From Laccaria trichodermophora (Eukaryota > Basidiomycota > Agaricomycetes > Agaricales > Hydnangiaceae), in assembly GCA_018417955.1 (NCBI GenBank), contig JACTVC010000029.1:124001-188000 (forward strand): 64,000 nt of DNA, in the 5' to 3' direction. A model generated the notes under the pieces. It had not been told where the DNA came from and made no database searches. It was given only the letters and a program-made list of their open reading frames with translations. The position numbers and the translations under genes are program-made. Positions 1-11,367 of the stretch are shown in pieces. How positions within the stretch are numbered: the stretch's first letter is position 1; every line of letters begins with the position of its first letter.

Positions 1-264
1 CTTATTCATATTCCGTTTCGTCTCTTGCTTCGTTCTTCATTTTCATTCCTTTCATTCTCTTTCCTTGCCGTGTTTTACATCCCCTTCCTTGTCATATTTT
101 ATCTTTTTGTCTTCCTCTTCCTCTTACCTTGTTGTCTCTCTTCCTCCTTCCTTGCCCTCTCCTGCATCCTCCTTTCTTGTTGACTCTTTCTTCTGCCGTT
201 CTTTCCTTTGTTCTTCCTCTTCGTATCCCTCCTCCCATCTAGTTTCTGACCGTCCCACCAACAG
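1..264 (+). other. Pyrimidine-rich non-coding stretch, probably intron of the coatomer gene
   Basis: This stretch is strongly C/T-rich and ends in an acceptor-like CAACAG immediately before recognisable coatomer coding sequence at 265. The open frame across it encodes only low-complexity Ser/Pro/Leu sequence and matches nothing I recognise. At 264 nt or more it would be much longer than the other introns here (47-65 nt). It may therefore be an unusual intron, or the gene may be cut off at its 5' side. The upstream exons, if they exist, lie outside the window. Confidence 0.5.
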
Positions 265-1100
265 ATCTCAAAGAGCTCGCCATACAAGTAACAACCGACC
301 CTGATCACAAATTTGAGCTCGCCCTTTCTCTAGACGACCTGGACACCGCTGTCGAAATCGCACGTACGGTTCCTGAGAATGAGGCAGAAGTCAAGTGGAA
401 AGCTCTAGGCGACAGAGCTCTGTCAGTATGGCGATTCGACCTGGCCAAGGAGGCGTTCGAGAAGGCAGGGGACCTGAGCGCGCTCATGCTCTTGTTGATG
501 TCTATTGGTGACAGAGAGGGCCTAAAGGCAGTAGCTGACCGAGCTGGTGGGTCTTCCAAGTTCCTTAGTATGTTCCGAAGATCTCTCTGATGTTTCTGTC
601 ATAGTCGAGAAAGGGCAGAACAATTTGGCATTCGCAACCCTCTTCCAACTCGGAGATCCTGTCGCATGTGTCGATCTTCTTATTAAGACGCAGCGAGCAC
701 CGGAGGCAGCCTTGTTTTCACGGACTTACGCACCGAGGTTCGCTTTTCTATCGTCACCCTCATGTTTGTACCCGTTCCTGATCATGCCCTTCACCTCACA
801 GCCAGGCACCGAAGGCTGTTCAAGCATGGAAAGCGGAACTCGTCGCCAAGAACCGGCCGAAAATTGCAGAGGCTGTAGCTGATCCGTCGACCAAACCTGA
901 GCTTTTTGAAGAGGGGTGGGAGGGTGTACTGACAGCGGAACAAGGTGGGTTATCCCTGAATTTTAGTGTCTATTTATAGGACTGACTGATATTTCTTTTT
1001 CTCTGCTTTTCTTGGTGTCGTGGTAGCTAGCGTAGACCATGTACATTCTAGACGGTCTTCTGGCTCTACAGAAGACGGCATTCTCGTCGATGCTCCGTGA
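265..1100 (+). CDS. SEC27: Coatomer subunit beta-prime (COPI coat), 3' part
   Basis: This is the C-terminal helical region of the COPI coat subunit that acts in retrograde Golgi-to-ER vesicle traffic. Exons read as 265-546, 605-737, 802-944 and 1027-1100, with GT-AG introns of 58, 64 and 82 nt, and TGA at 1098-1100. Family hallmarks include ELALSLDDLDTAVEIA, WRFDLAKEAFEKAGDLSALM, KGQNNLAFATLFQLGD and LIKTQRAPEAALFSRTYAP. The WD40 N-terminal half is not in the window, so completeness cannot be judged. The tail after FEEGWEG is short and Ser-rich, as is usual for fungal orthologues. The intact frame across three introns argues that this is a live gene running in from the left. Confidence 0.9.
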
Positions 1101-1722
1101 TCAACCGACTCATGGGCTCTATTTTTGTTTTCGTCGTCAAGTTCCTTAGTTCGTCTATAATCGATTCACTTTTTCCCGGACGCAGTTGTCCCTTGAAACG
1201 TGCTTGATCTTTCAGGTTTTGCCTTCTGAGGCTTCATGATATATCCTGATATATCCTTTACCGGACTTTGGCCCCAGAAATCTCGTACCCGGTCATATCC
1301 GCCAATATGAATCAGACAAGAGGAACTGACAGCCGTCGTCGTCGCACTGATACCTCCTGTTTTTTTTGCTATCCCCTTTTCGACAATTCGGCGCAGTATA
1401 TAAGTCCTCAGGGAACTTTCATAGATACCCATAACTTAGCCCTCGACGCTTTGTTCTTGCCCTCTAACAAGACCTCAACAACACTTTTCCAAGTTGGCGA
1501 AAATTAACTTTTCTGGTGCCTCCTTCCCGCACCTAGGTCTGCGCAACCTAGCAGTTCAATTCAGCACCACTGGCGCACACGGTCGTACATCTGTAGTACG
1601 GTACGTTTTTCTTGTGTTCATATACTCTACCGAACCAATGTCTGATGATACTACCCAGCTGGTCCTACATCTCTGAAGTTTTCATCAGTCCACCACGTCC
1701 ACGTCCACCACAGCCGTAAATA
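1101..1722. other. Intergenic region upstream of the Mg-ATPase gene
   Basis: This is 0.6 kb between two tandem plus-strand genes. It should hold the coatomer 3' UTR and the ATPase promoter. The short frames inside show no recognisable domains. A TATA-like GTATATAAG sits near 1396, roughly 330 bp before the proposed ATG, and a CCACGTCCACGTCCACCACAG run lies just upstream of the start. I see no repeat or RNA gene. Confidence 0.5.
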
Positions 1723-4700
1723 ATGGAAAAAAAGTACGAGCGTCTTCTTCAACTCGGCACGTTATTTTTGCTCAACATGACTGTCTTCAAGGCTCTCCTT
1801 CGTGTTTAGCAAGACTGAACCAGTGGTCGAGGACAATACTCTTGACAAGCGGGAACGAGTCGTTCGTGAGAAATTAGCACGTTTTGCCCGCATTCCTGGG
1901 TCCGCCATCTTCGCGTGGGTCCCTTGTTTTAATTTTATCCTTGCACCCCTTCATTCAACTCAAACGCCCAGCCTCGAACCCAACGCAAGTCCAGGTGGAC
2001 TATCGGGCGAAGCGGCCCGCGCGGCCCTGGAAAGGCATGGCCCCAATATATTCGCAACAGAGCGTGCTCCTCGGGTCATAGCTCTATTCCTGGGGGCTCT
2101 GCTCAACCCGTTCAATGTTATTCTTCTGGCACTGGCGATTGTTAACATTGCCACGGGCGATAAGGCCACCTTCGTAGTGATGGTAGTTATGGTTATGGCG
2201 TCGACAGGTTTACGGTTTGTTTGTTTTCTTCATTCATCAGAAAAGGAAGACTTAAGTAAGAGTTTTTACGGAAGATTTTGGCAGGAATTGAAGTCGGTAT
2301 CGCAAGCTGCCAAGCTCCTCAATTCCATAACTACTCGGGTTCGGGTCCTCCGCTCTAATGAAGAGGTTGAGCTTGATCGAAAAGAAGTCGTACCTGGGGA
2401 TGTAGTTCTACTTTCTAGTTCGTGTCCTTTCTTCATCCTTTATTCGATCCTAACTTGGTAATACTTACAGGTGGAGACGTCTTTCCTGGCGATTGTGTTC
2501 TCTTTTCCGCAGAGGGTTTGACTGTCGCGCAAGCCTCGTTGACAGGCGAATTGATGCCTGTTGAGAAGACTGTTCGGCTTGGTCTTCCACCGCCGGAGTA
2601 CGAGTTCAACATCATTGACAACGAGAACATCTGCCTTGCAAGCACATCTGTCGCTACGGGTAGCGGACGCGCCATGGTCATTTCGACAGGCGACGAGACC
2701 TACATGGCGTCGATCGCCAAGGATTTGGCTAAGAAGAGGGCCCCTAACATTATGCAGGTTGGTGTTAGGAGGGTCAGCTATCTTTTGTTGGCTTTCATGG
2801 GAGTAAGTTCTCCATCTTTCCTTATGATGAACGTTTGGGACTGATGAGGCTGGCCGAATAATAGGTAATGGTACCCATTGTCTTTGTGATTCAAGGCGGT
2901 ATCAGTAAGGACTGGAAGGGCGCTGGCTTCTTCGCCATCTCTGTTGCGGTTGGTATCACACCTGAAATGCTTCCCATGGTTGTGGTGAGTTCACCCCACT
3001 TGATCTATGCGCCATATTGAGTTGCCATCGTAGGCCGCCAATTTGGCACTCTCGGCCGTGCGAGTGGCACGTAAAAAAGTGATTGTCAAACGTTTTGACG
3101 CGATTCAAAGCCTTGGCGCTGTCAACATCCTCTGCTCAGACAAGACGGGCACTCTGACAATCGACCTCGTCCGAGTATCTGGTTCGACTACCGGTTCTGG
3201 GGATCCTTCGGATCTCCCCCTCAAGCTAGCCTACCTGAACGCTGCATTGCAAACTGGAACCAGGGGTCCCATCGATCGCGCCATCATCGACTTCTTCAAA
3301 AACGTACCTGTTAAGTCTGCTGAGGACGACGGTAGTGAAGTCGAAGATGATGTCAAAATCGAGGAGTGGAACAAATTGGCCGAGGTTCCTTTTGATTCTA
3401 CACGTCGCCTGCTCTCAGTTCTCGTCTTCCACTCCCAAGCGGGAATTGACGAGAAGGGGTTGTTGGTCACCAAAGGGGCAGTCGAGGAGGTACTTGACCG
3501 CTGCTCTCAAATGTACGACCATGCCTCGTCTTCCTCCTCTCTGTCTGAGCCCACCAAGTTGGACGACTTCAAGCCCAACAAGGCCTCGCCGCTCACCATC
3601 GACGCTCGACAGCGGATCCTCGGCACGGCTGAGAGGCTCAACGGAGAAGGACTTCGACTTGTGGCCGTGGCTTGTAAATCGTCGGTTGCCCTGCCTTTTA
3701 TGACGTTGAACACCGATGACGAGACCGACCTTGTCTTCATCGGACTTGTTGGCTTTTTGGATCCTTTAAAACCCGATGCTTCTGAGGCAATCGATAGGCT
3801 TGCTAAGCTAGGCGTCCAGGCGTGTCTCTTTTTGTCACTGAACCACAGCATATGTTAACTTGGAGAACAGGTCCGAATCCTCACTGGCGACGCTCCAGCC
3901 GTTGCTGCCAAAGTCGCCCGAGATCTTGGTATCCTTCCTTCCAAGTCTTCCTCCCCCGATCACCTCAGCATCCCGGAGGACGAGAAAGACTTGATGATCA
4001 CGGGATCACAGCTGGCTGCACTCTCCACTGATCAAGCCGCATTTGATGCGGCTCTGGAACGGTGCATTATTTTCGCGAAGGTCTCGCCTCATCAAAAACT
4101 TCAAGTCGTGGAAGGGTTACGTAGCGGTGGAGGGGGCCGAGTTGTCGCATTTTTAGGCGACGGAGTTAACGACGCCTTGGCGATTCGGGCGGCTGACGTC
4201 GGGATTTCTGTGGATTCGGGAACCGAGATCGCCAAGGAGGCAGCCGATGTTATTCTGTTGGAAAAAAGTCTTGATGTCATTGCCCATGGTGTTTTGCAAG
4301 GCAGACAAACGTGCGTATTTATCTCTCTCATTCTTGAATTCGATTAAATGCTCATGAACTGTGTATCAGGTTCATCAATACAATCAAGTACATCAAGATG
4401 GCCACCTCATCCAACTTTGGCAACGTCTTCTCCGTCCTCGGTTAGTGTTTCTCGACTCAAGGGTTTCTCCAAATAATGTGTCTTTTGTTTGTTCAATTTG
4501 TTAGTCGCCTCAGCGTGGTTGCCTTACCAGCCAATTCAACCACTTCAGCTTCTCTTCCAAAACTTGCTGTATGATTTCTCCCAGGCCACAATTCCTTGGT
4601 AGAGCTCGTCGTCTTTTGTCATCAGGCCGTCCTGACTGATATGTGCACAGGGATAACGTCGACCCGGAATATCTCGCCGCTCCAACCACTTGGAATGCCA

Positions 4701-5234
4701 GGTCAATTGCACGATTCATGATTTTTTTGGGCCCAACTTCCAGCGTATTCGATATTTGCACCTTCCTTATCAATTGGTGGGTTTCACATTCTTTCCCTTT
4801 CTTTGAAACAGCTCATGACACGCCCAGGTACCGATTCGGAATCCGAGACCAGCATTCTCCCCTGGTTTCGCTCGCCCAGACTAATTGGTTTTTGGAGGGT
4901 GCCATAACTCAGGTGTGTTTCTCGATCCGGAAATCGAAGCAAGGTCCTCATGCTCGAGCCCTTTTTCCGTCAGCTCTTCATTATCCACTTCCTCCGAACA
5001 GGAAAAATTCCCTTTATCCAATCACGAGCGTCTGTCTCCGTTGTAGCCCTCACTACTATGGTCAGTGGCATTGTATTCGCCATTCCTTACATTCCCAAGC
5101 TCAGTGCTGCACTGGGAATGACGCGTCCTAAACCGGAGTTTTATGGCTTCTTGGTGGCCATGGTTGTGGGCTATGCTATATTGGTCCATATTGTGAAGGT
5201 AATCTATCAGCGCATGTTCAAGGAATGGCTTTAG
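1723..5234 (+). CDS. P-type ATPase of the magnesium-transport (MgtA-like, P3B) class
   Basis: This is a predicted membrane cation pump, most like magnesium-translocating ATPases. I read 13 exons: 1723-1733, 1810-1914, 1972-2214, 2275-2417, 2471-2802, 2865-2984, 3034-3819, 3871-4310, 4370-4440, 4505-4598, 4651-4776, 4828-4912 and 4974-5234. They total 2817 nt, or 938 residues. All key P-type signatures are present: TGE (192-194), the phosphorylation loop DKTGTLT (D354), the hinge GDGVND (676-681), and the VGITPEMLP transmembrane motif typical of the Mg class. Transmembrane segments lie on both sides of the catalytic loops, with several at the C-terminus. The 11-nt first exon is a proposal, because no in-frame ATG exists in exon 2. 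The intron at 3820-3870 uses a GC donor. The gene is spliced and intact, so it is eukaryotic and not bacterial contamination. Substrate is inferred from class only. Confidence 0.88.
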
Positions 5235-5783
5235 CTTAGAGCGCAGAGCGTTCTGAGACTCGGAGCGCCGAGCTACGCTTTCCAATTTTCTAACACCTTT
5301 TCTTCTTCTTCCCCACTCTTCTATACGAATATGCACTACGTTAGAGTCAATGCATATTCGACTCATAGTAACTTCCTTTTTTCTGTTGTGTTGTCCCTCA
5401 TAGCACGTCGGTCGGCCACTCTCCAGTAGTCATTCCCTGAAATAAATTCATTTCTCCTTTCTAAAATGTTGTCAGTTGGAGCGTTGCAACGGCACGTGTT
5501 CTTGATTTAAGCAAGTATTAAATTCATCTCCCCTTAACTCATGCATGAAAAGCTGTTACATTGTATGCATGCTGTATGTATGAAGAAGTAGGGGTTTTCA
5601 TGAGGGAGAGAATCCCACAACTTGTCCTCACGCTTCTTTTGAGCAACTGCCAGTGTGTGGTGCATACTCGTCAGACGTGTTTCAAGACGACAAGAATTAA
5701 ATTTTTTCAGAGAAACTAATAACTATCGGATACATCATGACAGGCGTTTCGGGTATTCCTACGTGAACACAAAACTTGGAAGA
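5235..5783. other. Convergent 3' intergenic region
   Basis: This is 0.55 kb between the ends of the plus-strand ATPase and the minus-strand hexose transporter, so it should contain both 3' UTRs. A copy of AATAAA-like sequence (GAAATAAATTC) occurs near 5440. No coding, RNA or repeat feature is recognised. Confidence 0.5.
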
Positions 5784-8168
5784 TTAGTTCTCGGCGTCTT
5801 TGTCCAATTTGACCTCGGCCTATGGATTGTACATCAGTAAGTATTATGAGGAGTGATACTGGAGCAAAAAGGTACGTACGACGTCTTGCACATGCCCTAC
5901 ATGTATGTTCTCAGCCCGGATCTTCCTGTTGTACGAAACAGACTTGACGACTGTAACAAAGATAGGATACAAAGCGCGATGAGCCATGAAGTTGAAAACA
6001 TCAAAAACGAACAAGTACGCACTGGACGATTCTCGGTAAAGGGTATCAATCTGCTCGAGTGACAAGCCACGCGTCTCTGGGACGAAGAAATACCTAATTA
6101 TCATTGTCGCGCGTTAGCCCATCGCTTCGAATGAAGGTAAATTCCCGTGACGTACGTGAAGAAGAAACATCCCACGCAAGTTGCTCCCCAGATGAAGAAG
6201 ACTTTAACGCCAAGATTGGCAGTCTTCACGCCATTAATACCGGTCGTCGATTTGTTCACGAGGTAGGGAGTAGCGTATCCGATACCGAAATTCCAGAGCC
6301 AGTTGCTGGCCACGGCAAGACTCATGCTCTTCGCGCGGACAGAGAGGGGCTAAGAAAAAAAAAACATTTAATAAAGAAGATGGGTTGTTATGCAAGCAAG
6401 AAAACATACGAAGATTTCGCCAGTAACGACCCATGCAACTGGGCCCCACGATATAGCGAAGAAGGCGATGTATACGCAAACAAAGGCGATCAACACTCGC
6501 TGAGCGGCCAAGTTGACGGCTCCGTCGGCTTGAATGTTTCCAGCAGTGACGCCAACCTGTAAAAACAGACATTAGCTACCGTCATAAGAAACAATTTGAT
6601 ACACGTACAATGGCAACAATGAATTCGCAAATACACATGCCAACGGCACCAATAAGCAAAAGCCGGCGACGACCGACTCTGTCGATGAGCTGAATGCCGC
6701 CGATCGTAGTAGCGGTGTTCACGACATCCGCGATAATACTGGTTTAACGAGCCTTGAGCAAAGGGATAATAGAACGAGTGATAAAAATAACTCACGTAAT
6801 GATGAAAGGGTTCTTGATTCCCGAGGCTTTGAAAAAAGTAGTTCCGTAATAGACTTAAAATCAAACCGTAAATTAATTTCTGATACAAGACAAAGAATAA
6901 TAGAAATAGAAGACATACAGATGAAGTTGATACCAGTGAGTTGTTGCCACCCCTGCAACATGATACCAGTCCAGGTGCGGAATCCATTACGGTCTTCGTT
7001 ATTCCTAAAGCAATCGAGATACGACCCAGACCCATGCGCTCGTTCAATTTGGAGAGCTTCAGACACTTCGTTACATTCGTCGATGACCTCTGGCGAATCG
7101 GCGGATTGGGTAAGCAGTCTGCCCATGGACACGCGGGCATCTTGAACGCGGCCTTTCAAGAGGAGGTAGCGGGGGCTTTCTGGAAGGAGGATCTAATCAA
7201 GGGTGAGAAGGTAGATGGTGCCGTTGTTAATGGAGATGCTTACCATCCCTCCACCAAGAACGGCTGCCCAGGCAAATTGAACGGCGATAGGGATGCGCCA
7301 TGAAGAGTGGTCTGCTCGGTCTTTGGTCGCGTTCAGTACAATGGCAGCGAGTAAAGCGCCGATGGTGACTAGAAAGGCCTCAGATTTTGACCTAGAAAGA
7401 GGAAAGAAAACGCACTGGTAAGTTGATACAGCCCGACAATGAGCCCACGGATATTTTTGGGCGCACACTGTAGGATTTAATGACTAAGGTGGAATAGACG
7501 GCATGAGGTCACATACCTCTGATTGGTACATGGGCACAAGACACGAGACGAGCCCCTATAACATAATAAGAAGCAGATCAAGGTATTGTTAGAATGTACA
7601 CACGACACCGAAACCTGCAATCACTGATAGAACAAATACGATCAGCACCCCGAAAAGCGTCCTCAATCCAGATTCAACATACCTCGTCCAACGATAAACG
7701 TTGCCCACTTGGTGTCCAACTGTAGTCCGACACCAAGAGAAAAGATGACACAGGCAGAGACGATACCCCACTTTCGACCGACCATATCACCCATGGGGTA
7801 GGAAAGCAGAGCGCCGAAGAACGTTCCGGCGGAGAGAATCGAAACCTAGAACTTGCGGGTGAGAAGGCCGCACCATCAGAAGACTAAGATAGATGCATAC
7901 CACCAAACTGCTGTTATTCGTCGGCAAGTAGTATCCGATGGATGAGTCGTATGATCCAAAGGTCTTCAACCAGTCGTCCATTGCGATGATACCCCCAATG
8001 GTTCCTGTGTCGTATCCGAACAAGATACCACCGAAAGCTGTCGGAGAGTTAGATGACGAGAAATGTGAAGGACAGAAAACCCATACCAGCAAACGCAGAC
8101 ATAATAGCGGCCCATAGAATGGATGAGGAGTTAACCCCACCACCAGCGCCTCCAGGTCCTCCACCCAT
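5784..8168 (-). CDS. Hexose transporter, MFS sugar porter family (copy 1)
   Basis: This is a plasma-membrane proton/hexose or facilitative sugar porter. Reading down the minus strand, the 15 exons are 8168-8087, 8037-7901, 7845-7683, 7623-7604, 7555-7517, 7467-7416, 7368-7244, 7192-6919, 6853-6796, 6738-6609, 6556-6410, 6349-6156, 6093-6023, 5950-5880 and 5819-5784. They total 1599 nt, or 532 residues, with no stop. Sugar-porter signatures are FGYDTG near the N-terminus, GRKWG, PESPRYLL (210-217), QQLTG.NF (about 289-296), GRRR (339-342) and PETRG (479-483). One exon is only 20 nt. The N-terminus is Gly-rich (MGGGPGGAGGG). It is a close paralogue of the interrupted gene at 21809-27082 and lacks two introns present there. 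The intact frame suggests it is functional. Confidence 0.92.
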
Positions 8169-9600
8169 TGCGTCGTATGTAAAGGTTTGAAGGGAAAAAG
8201 TTGCGTCTACGACAACGAGCGTCAGATGGTGGGCAAAAAGAGAGAAAATGGGGGGAGCGAACTAGAAAAGGGTAAGAGCTTCGAGAACGAGTGCCTAAAG
8301 TAGGCGGAACAGCGAGGACTTGATGAAGCGAAGTCGAAGCGAAGAAGGAACCGAAGCAAGGCTCGGTGAAGAGAATTCTCTTCCCCCCGACTCCTTATGT
8401 ACGAAGAGCGTCATCAAAGCCTGTGGGACATGCTGTTGCCTTGTTTGTCCGCGGAGGAAAATCGATTGGGATATCCACCGAGTGGAGTTAAACGACAGTG
8501 TTTCAACCATGGCGCTACTGCTGCCATGTGGTTGGCATGTAGATTATCTTACCCCGGATCAAAATTAGGAGGTTTTTGAGAATGGAGCAGAGATGGCCGT
8601 ACCTTGTTTTGCTGAGACTTGAGAGTTGAAATGGATTTGATTGACCTGCTGCATTGCAGAGGGATTGAGCGAATTTGATTCAGCCTTTGAACAAGGGCTT
8701 CGATTCCCATTTGGTAGGCATCATAGATTCATGCTTACTGATGGAATGGAGTGCTTCTGTGGGGGGCGAGTGCGGAGGCAGAGAACACATGTGCCCGTGG
8801 GGTGTTGTTGATAAAAATAACTTGAAGCGCTGAACATGAGAAGAATATTGCAATTTCAGACGGATCAGGTTCGTGGAAACAATCATTATTGTTGCGTCGT
8901 TCCGTAGATTTTCCTCAATTGCTCCATAGGTCCTGAGCATATTAACAGGAGGCAAAATGTGCATGGCACGTACGACTTACTGCTTGGTGACTTGAGCGGC
9001 GACAATTCATGCTAAGCGTTCTAGCGATGTGGAGTGAGCATCATCAAAGTTTTTGGGAGAGTTCGCTTCAAAGAAGATGCCGACGCCGGAGAAGTGACAA
9101 ACAAGTCACACGCGTCACCGAAGTGCGTCATAATGAGCTTGCAACACTCCTCAGCGCACATACGATTGATAGCCCCGGGCTGTTGCATGAGCTCCATCTT
9201 TGCAAAATTTCCAATCCTGTAAATCAATGATCAAGCTCAAGGTACGAGGACCTATGTATATCCTGACTGAATACGCGGCTAGTATGGATGGATGATCAGC
9301 GCAGCGCTAACCAGGGTCGCTCTCAGTTGGCGATAACATACATCTAGCCAACCATCAGAGATATCTTTTGCCATGCTGTCGCAACTCGGATGTCGCGCCT
9401 AATTTTCCGGGGTTTTGTTGCCCCAGTGTTGCCCCGCATCTAGATTTGCAAATTCTAACCCAAGTACCCCAAAACCCAAAGTTTGGTGGCCTGAAAACTC
9501 GTAGTCGATGATATGTCTCCACCCACAAACGGGAAGATTAGGCCCAAGGTCTTCATCGTGGACAAAACGTAGCACGCGTTAAAGACTTCTCGTGACGTGC
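8169..9600. other. Region upstream of hexose transporter copy 1
   Basis: The first several hundred bases should hold the transporter promoter and 5' UTR. Short frames at 8320-8568, 8680-8964 (-) and 9009-9230 have no recognisable domain, and overlapping frames exist on both strands, so I do not call genes. Nothing else is identified. Confidence 0.45.
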
Positions 9601-10080
9601 AACCAGCGTCAATTGTAGATCAAGTGCTAAGCGCTAAGCGCTCAGCGTCAGAAAATTTTAAACAAGCCTCCGGCGTCAACAAAACACATAGCGCTAAAAC
9701 CAAGTTTTCCCAGCGTCAAAAATCTATCGAAGTCGGCGCTAATATTTAAAATTTTCAGCAGGTGCCACTGTCAGTGGATTCGCGCTGAAGAACAAGTCGG
9801 AGGTGTGGTAAGAATTCGGAATATGTCTCCCCGGGCCGCCACAATATATATATATGGGCAAAAGTTCTTCGAGTGTCAAAAATCTATCCCGCTGATGTAC
9901 AAGTCGGAGGTGAGATAAGAATTTGTAACAACTTGAAGGCCCCTAGCGTCTGCAAAACACAGATGTAAGTTCTCTCAGCGTCAAAAAAATTATCTAAGTC
10001 GGCGCTAAGGTCTTAAAATTTTCAGCGAGTACGACTGTCAGCCTGAGTTAATTTGCGAAGTCGGAGGTGAGATAAGAAAT
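9600..10080. repeat. Diverged short repeats with AGCGTC/GGCGCTAA motifs
   Basis: Three imperfect, same-strand copies lie at about 9705-9820, 9868-9935 and 9975-10075. Shared blocks in order are AGCGTCAAAAAtctaTC, AAGTCGGCGCTAA, TTAAAATTTTCAGC and AAGTCGGAGGTGaGaTAAGAA. The middle copy lacks the central part. A TAAGCGCTAAGCGCTCAGCG run sits just upstream near 9630. This looks like a degraded tandem or dispersed repeat. No family is assigned. Confidence 0.55.
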
Positions 10081-11333
10081 CATCAGATACATCTTAGGCA
10101 ATGTTTCAGTATTGTGACTGCAAGCGGATGCGTACCTGCCTCTATATTCTGGGGTCATGTCTGGTCGTGTACATACATCATGCGGATGAATTGACGAATG
10201 ATAAAGATTTGCGGGAGAATAAAAAGCTGTGCCTGTCCCCGACTTGCCATCGAGAAAATCCCGGAAGTTATGCTTGATGATCTTTTTGACGTCTAGATTT
10301 TGTGGAACGGTAGCCTTTGTACCTTTGTTGGTATCGGCTATGTACCGTGGTGTCTGTATTAAAGGAGCCAAAAAAAACCCCACGAAATAAAGGTCTCGGA
10401 GGGCATAGAGGCTAGAGTGGGCCTGAGGTGCTGGATGATCAAGTCAGTTTGCAGCATCAATAGTTTCAAAGGCACACTGATAATTATAATCGCTGCCGGA
10501 CAGACTCCAAAACAAGTTGTGGGCATGTCAAAACACCTGCATCTGATTTTAGTTGTTCAAATATAGGGATATATGAATGAGAATTTATGGGGCAGGTTGA
10601 AAGTCTCATTTTTGTAGTGGTCCTGGTCATACCGTAAAACTTATTGCAATGGGGTTCCAGGCAGGGTAACCAGTAACTGATCAGCAGGGCCTTTCGGCGC
10701 AAGGTGATACTTATAAATGATTGTTCTCAAGCTGATCAATTTTCAAGTTTTATGTTCAAGCCCCAACTTTCCTTTTACTAAAATTAAATCTGTCTCGTGT
10801 TCAACATCATGATATCAACGGTTCCTTTCTCTCAAAGATATCTATCACAGGCGGTACAGGTGTGTGGGCTTCAGGCCGACCATCTGACTTTCGCATAGAA
10901 ATTTGGAATTGACCCACCATGCTACTAGTGGTGTAGTACTTACCATCTTGATGTGCTAGCTGACAATGATGGTGTTAAAGGGGTCTTGGCCTTTGAGCGA
11001 GAACGGTGACGAGAGGGCGTTTTGGGACTATTGAACATGGTCGACAGCGACGAGGGTATAAGTAATAGTACTCAATGCAGCAGAGTAAAAAAGAGGAGTC
11101 CAAAGCATCAGAACGCCAAAACAACCCTTTCGCGCAGTCACGTGTTGATCACTACCTTGCCCCTTATATTTACCATTGCCATTCACGTCTCTTAACTCTC
11201 AAACAATCCTTATCATGCTTATTACCAAAGCAACCCTTGCTTTTTGGTTCCAAATCGTTATCCTTCCATGGACATTACTTGCCTGGATCTTTGGCCCTGG
11301 AAGGGAATTCACAAACGTCATCGTATACTTGGA
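10081..11333. other. Unassigned region left of the palindromic transposon
   Basis: A 111-codon minus frame at 10048-10383 and a 72-codon one at 10484-10702 have no domain I recognise. Splice signals do not join them into a longer gene. No repeats, RNA genes or transposon ends were recognised before the AT preceding 11336. Confidence 0.4.
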
Positions 11334-11335
11334 AT

Positions 11336-11367
11336 CATCAGCAAAACCTGGGTGAGCTAGGCAGCAC
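11336..11367 (+). repeat. Left-end copy of the palindrome spacer sequence (32 bp)
   Basis: These 32 bases are the exact reverse complement of 13791-13822, which spans the palindrome spacer. The segment 11336-13822 is therefore bounded by 32-bp terminal inverted repeats and could itself be a complete older element. The rest of the structure would then be an inverted second copy. It overlaps by one base the second CATCAGCAAAACCTG at 11367. Confidence 0.8.

Noticed and set aside
65..304. 79-codon plus-strand frame at the left edge
   Set aside because: Pyrimidine-tract translation that runs through the splice acceptor into the coatomer exon in a different frame.
4913..4943. A 31-nt intron in the Mg-ATPase gene
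   Set aside because: It would be too short for this genome; extending to the CAG at 4973 gives a 61-nt intron and a better protein junction (EGAITQ to [10 protein letters not shown]).
1723..5234. Bacterial contamination as source of the Mg-ATPase
   Set aside because: Twelve spliceosomal introns and fungal neighbours on both sides.
10048..10383. 111-codon minus-strand frame as a gene
   Set aside because: No recognisable domain, no supporting neighbouring exons, and it overlaps the repeat cluster at its end.
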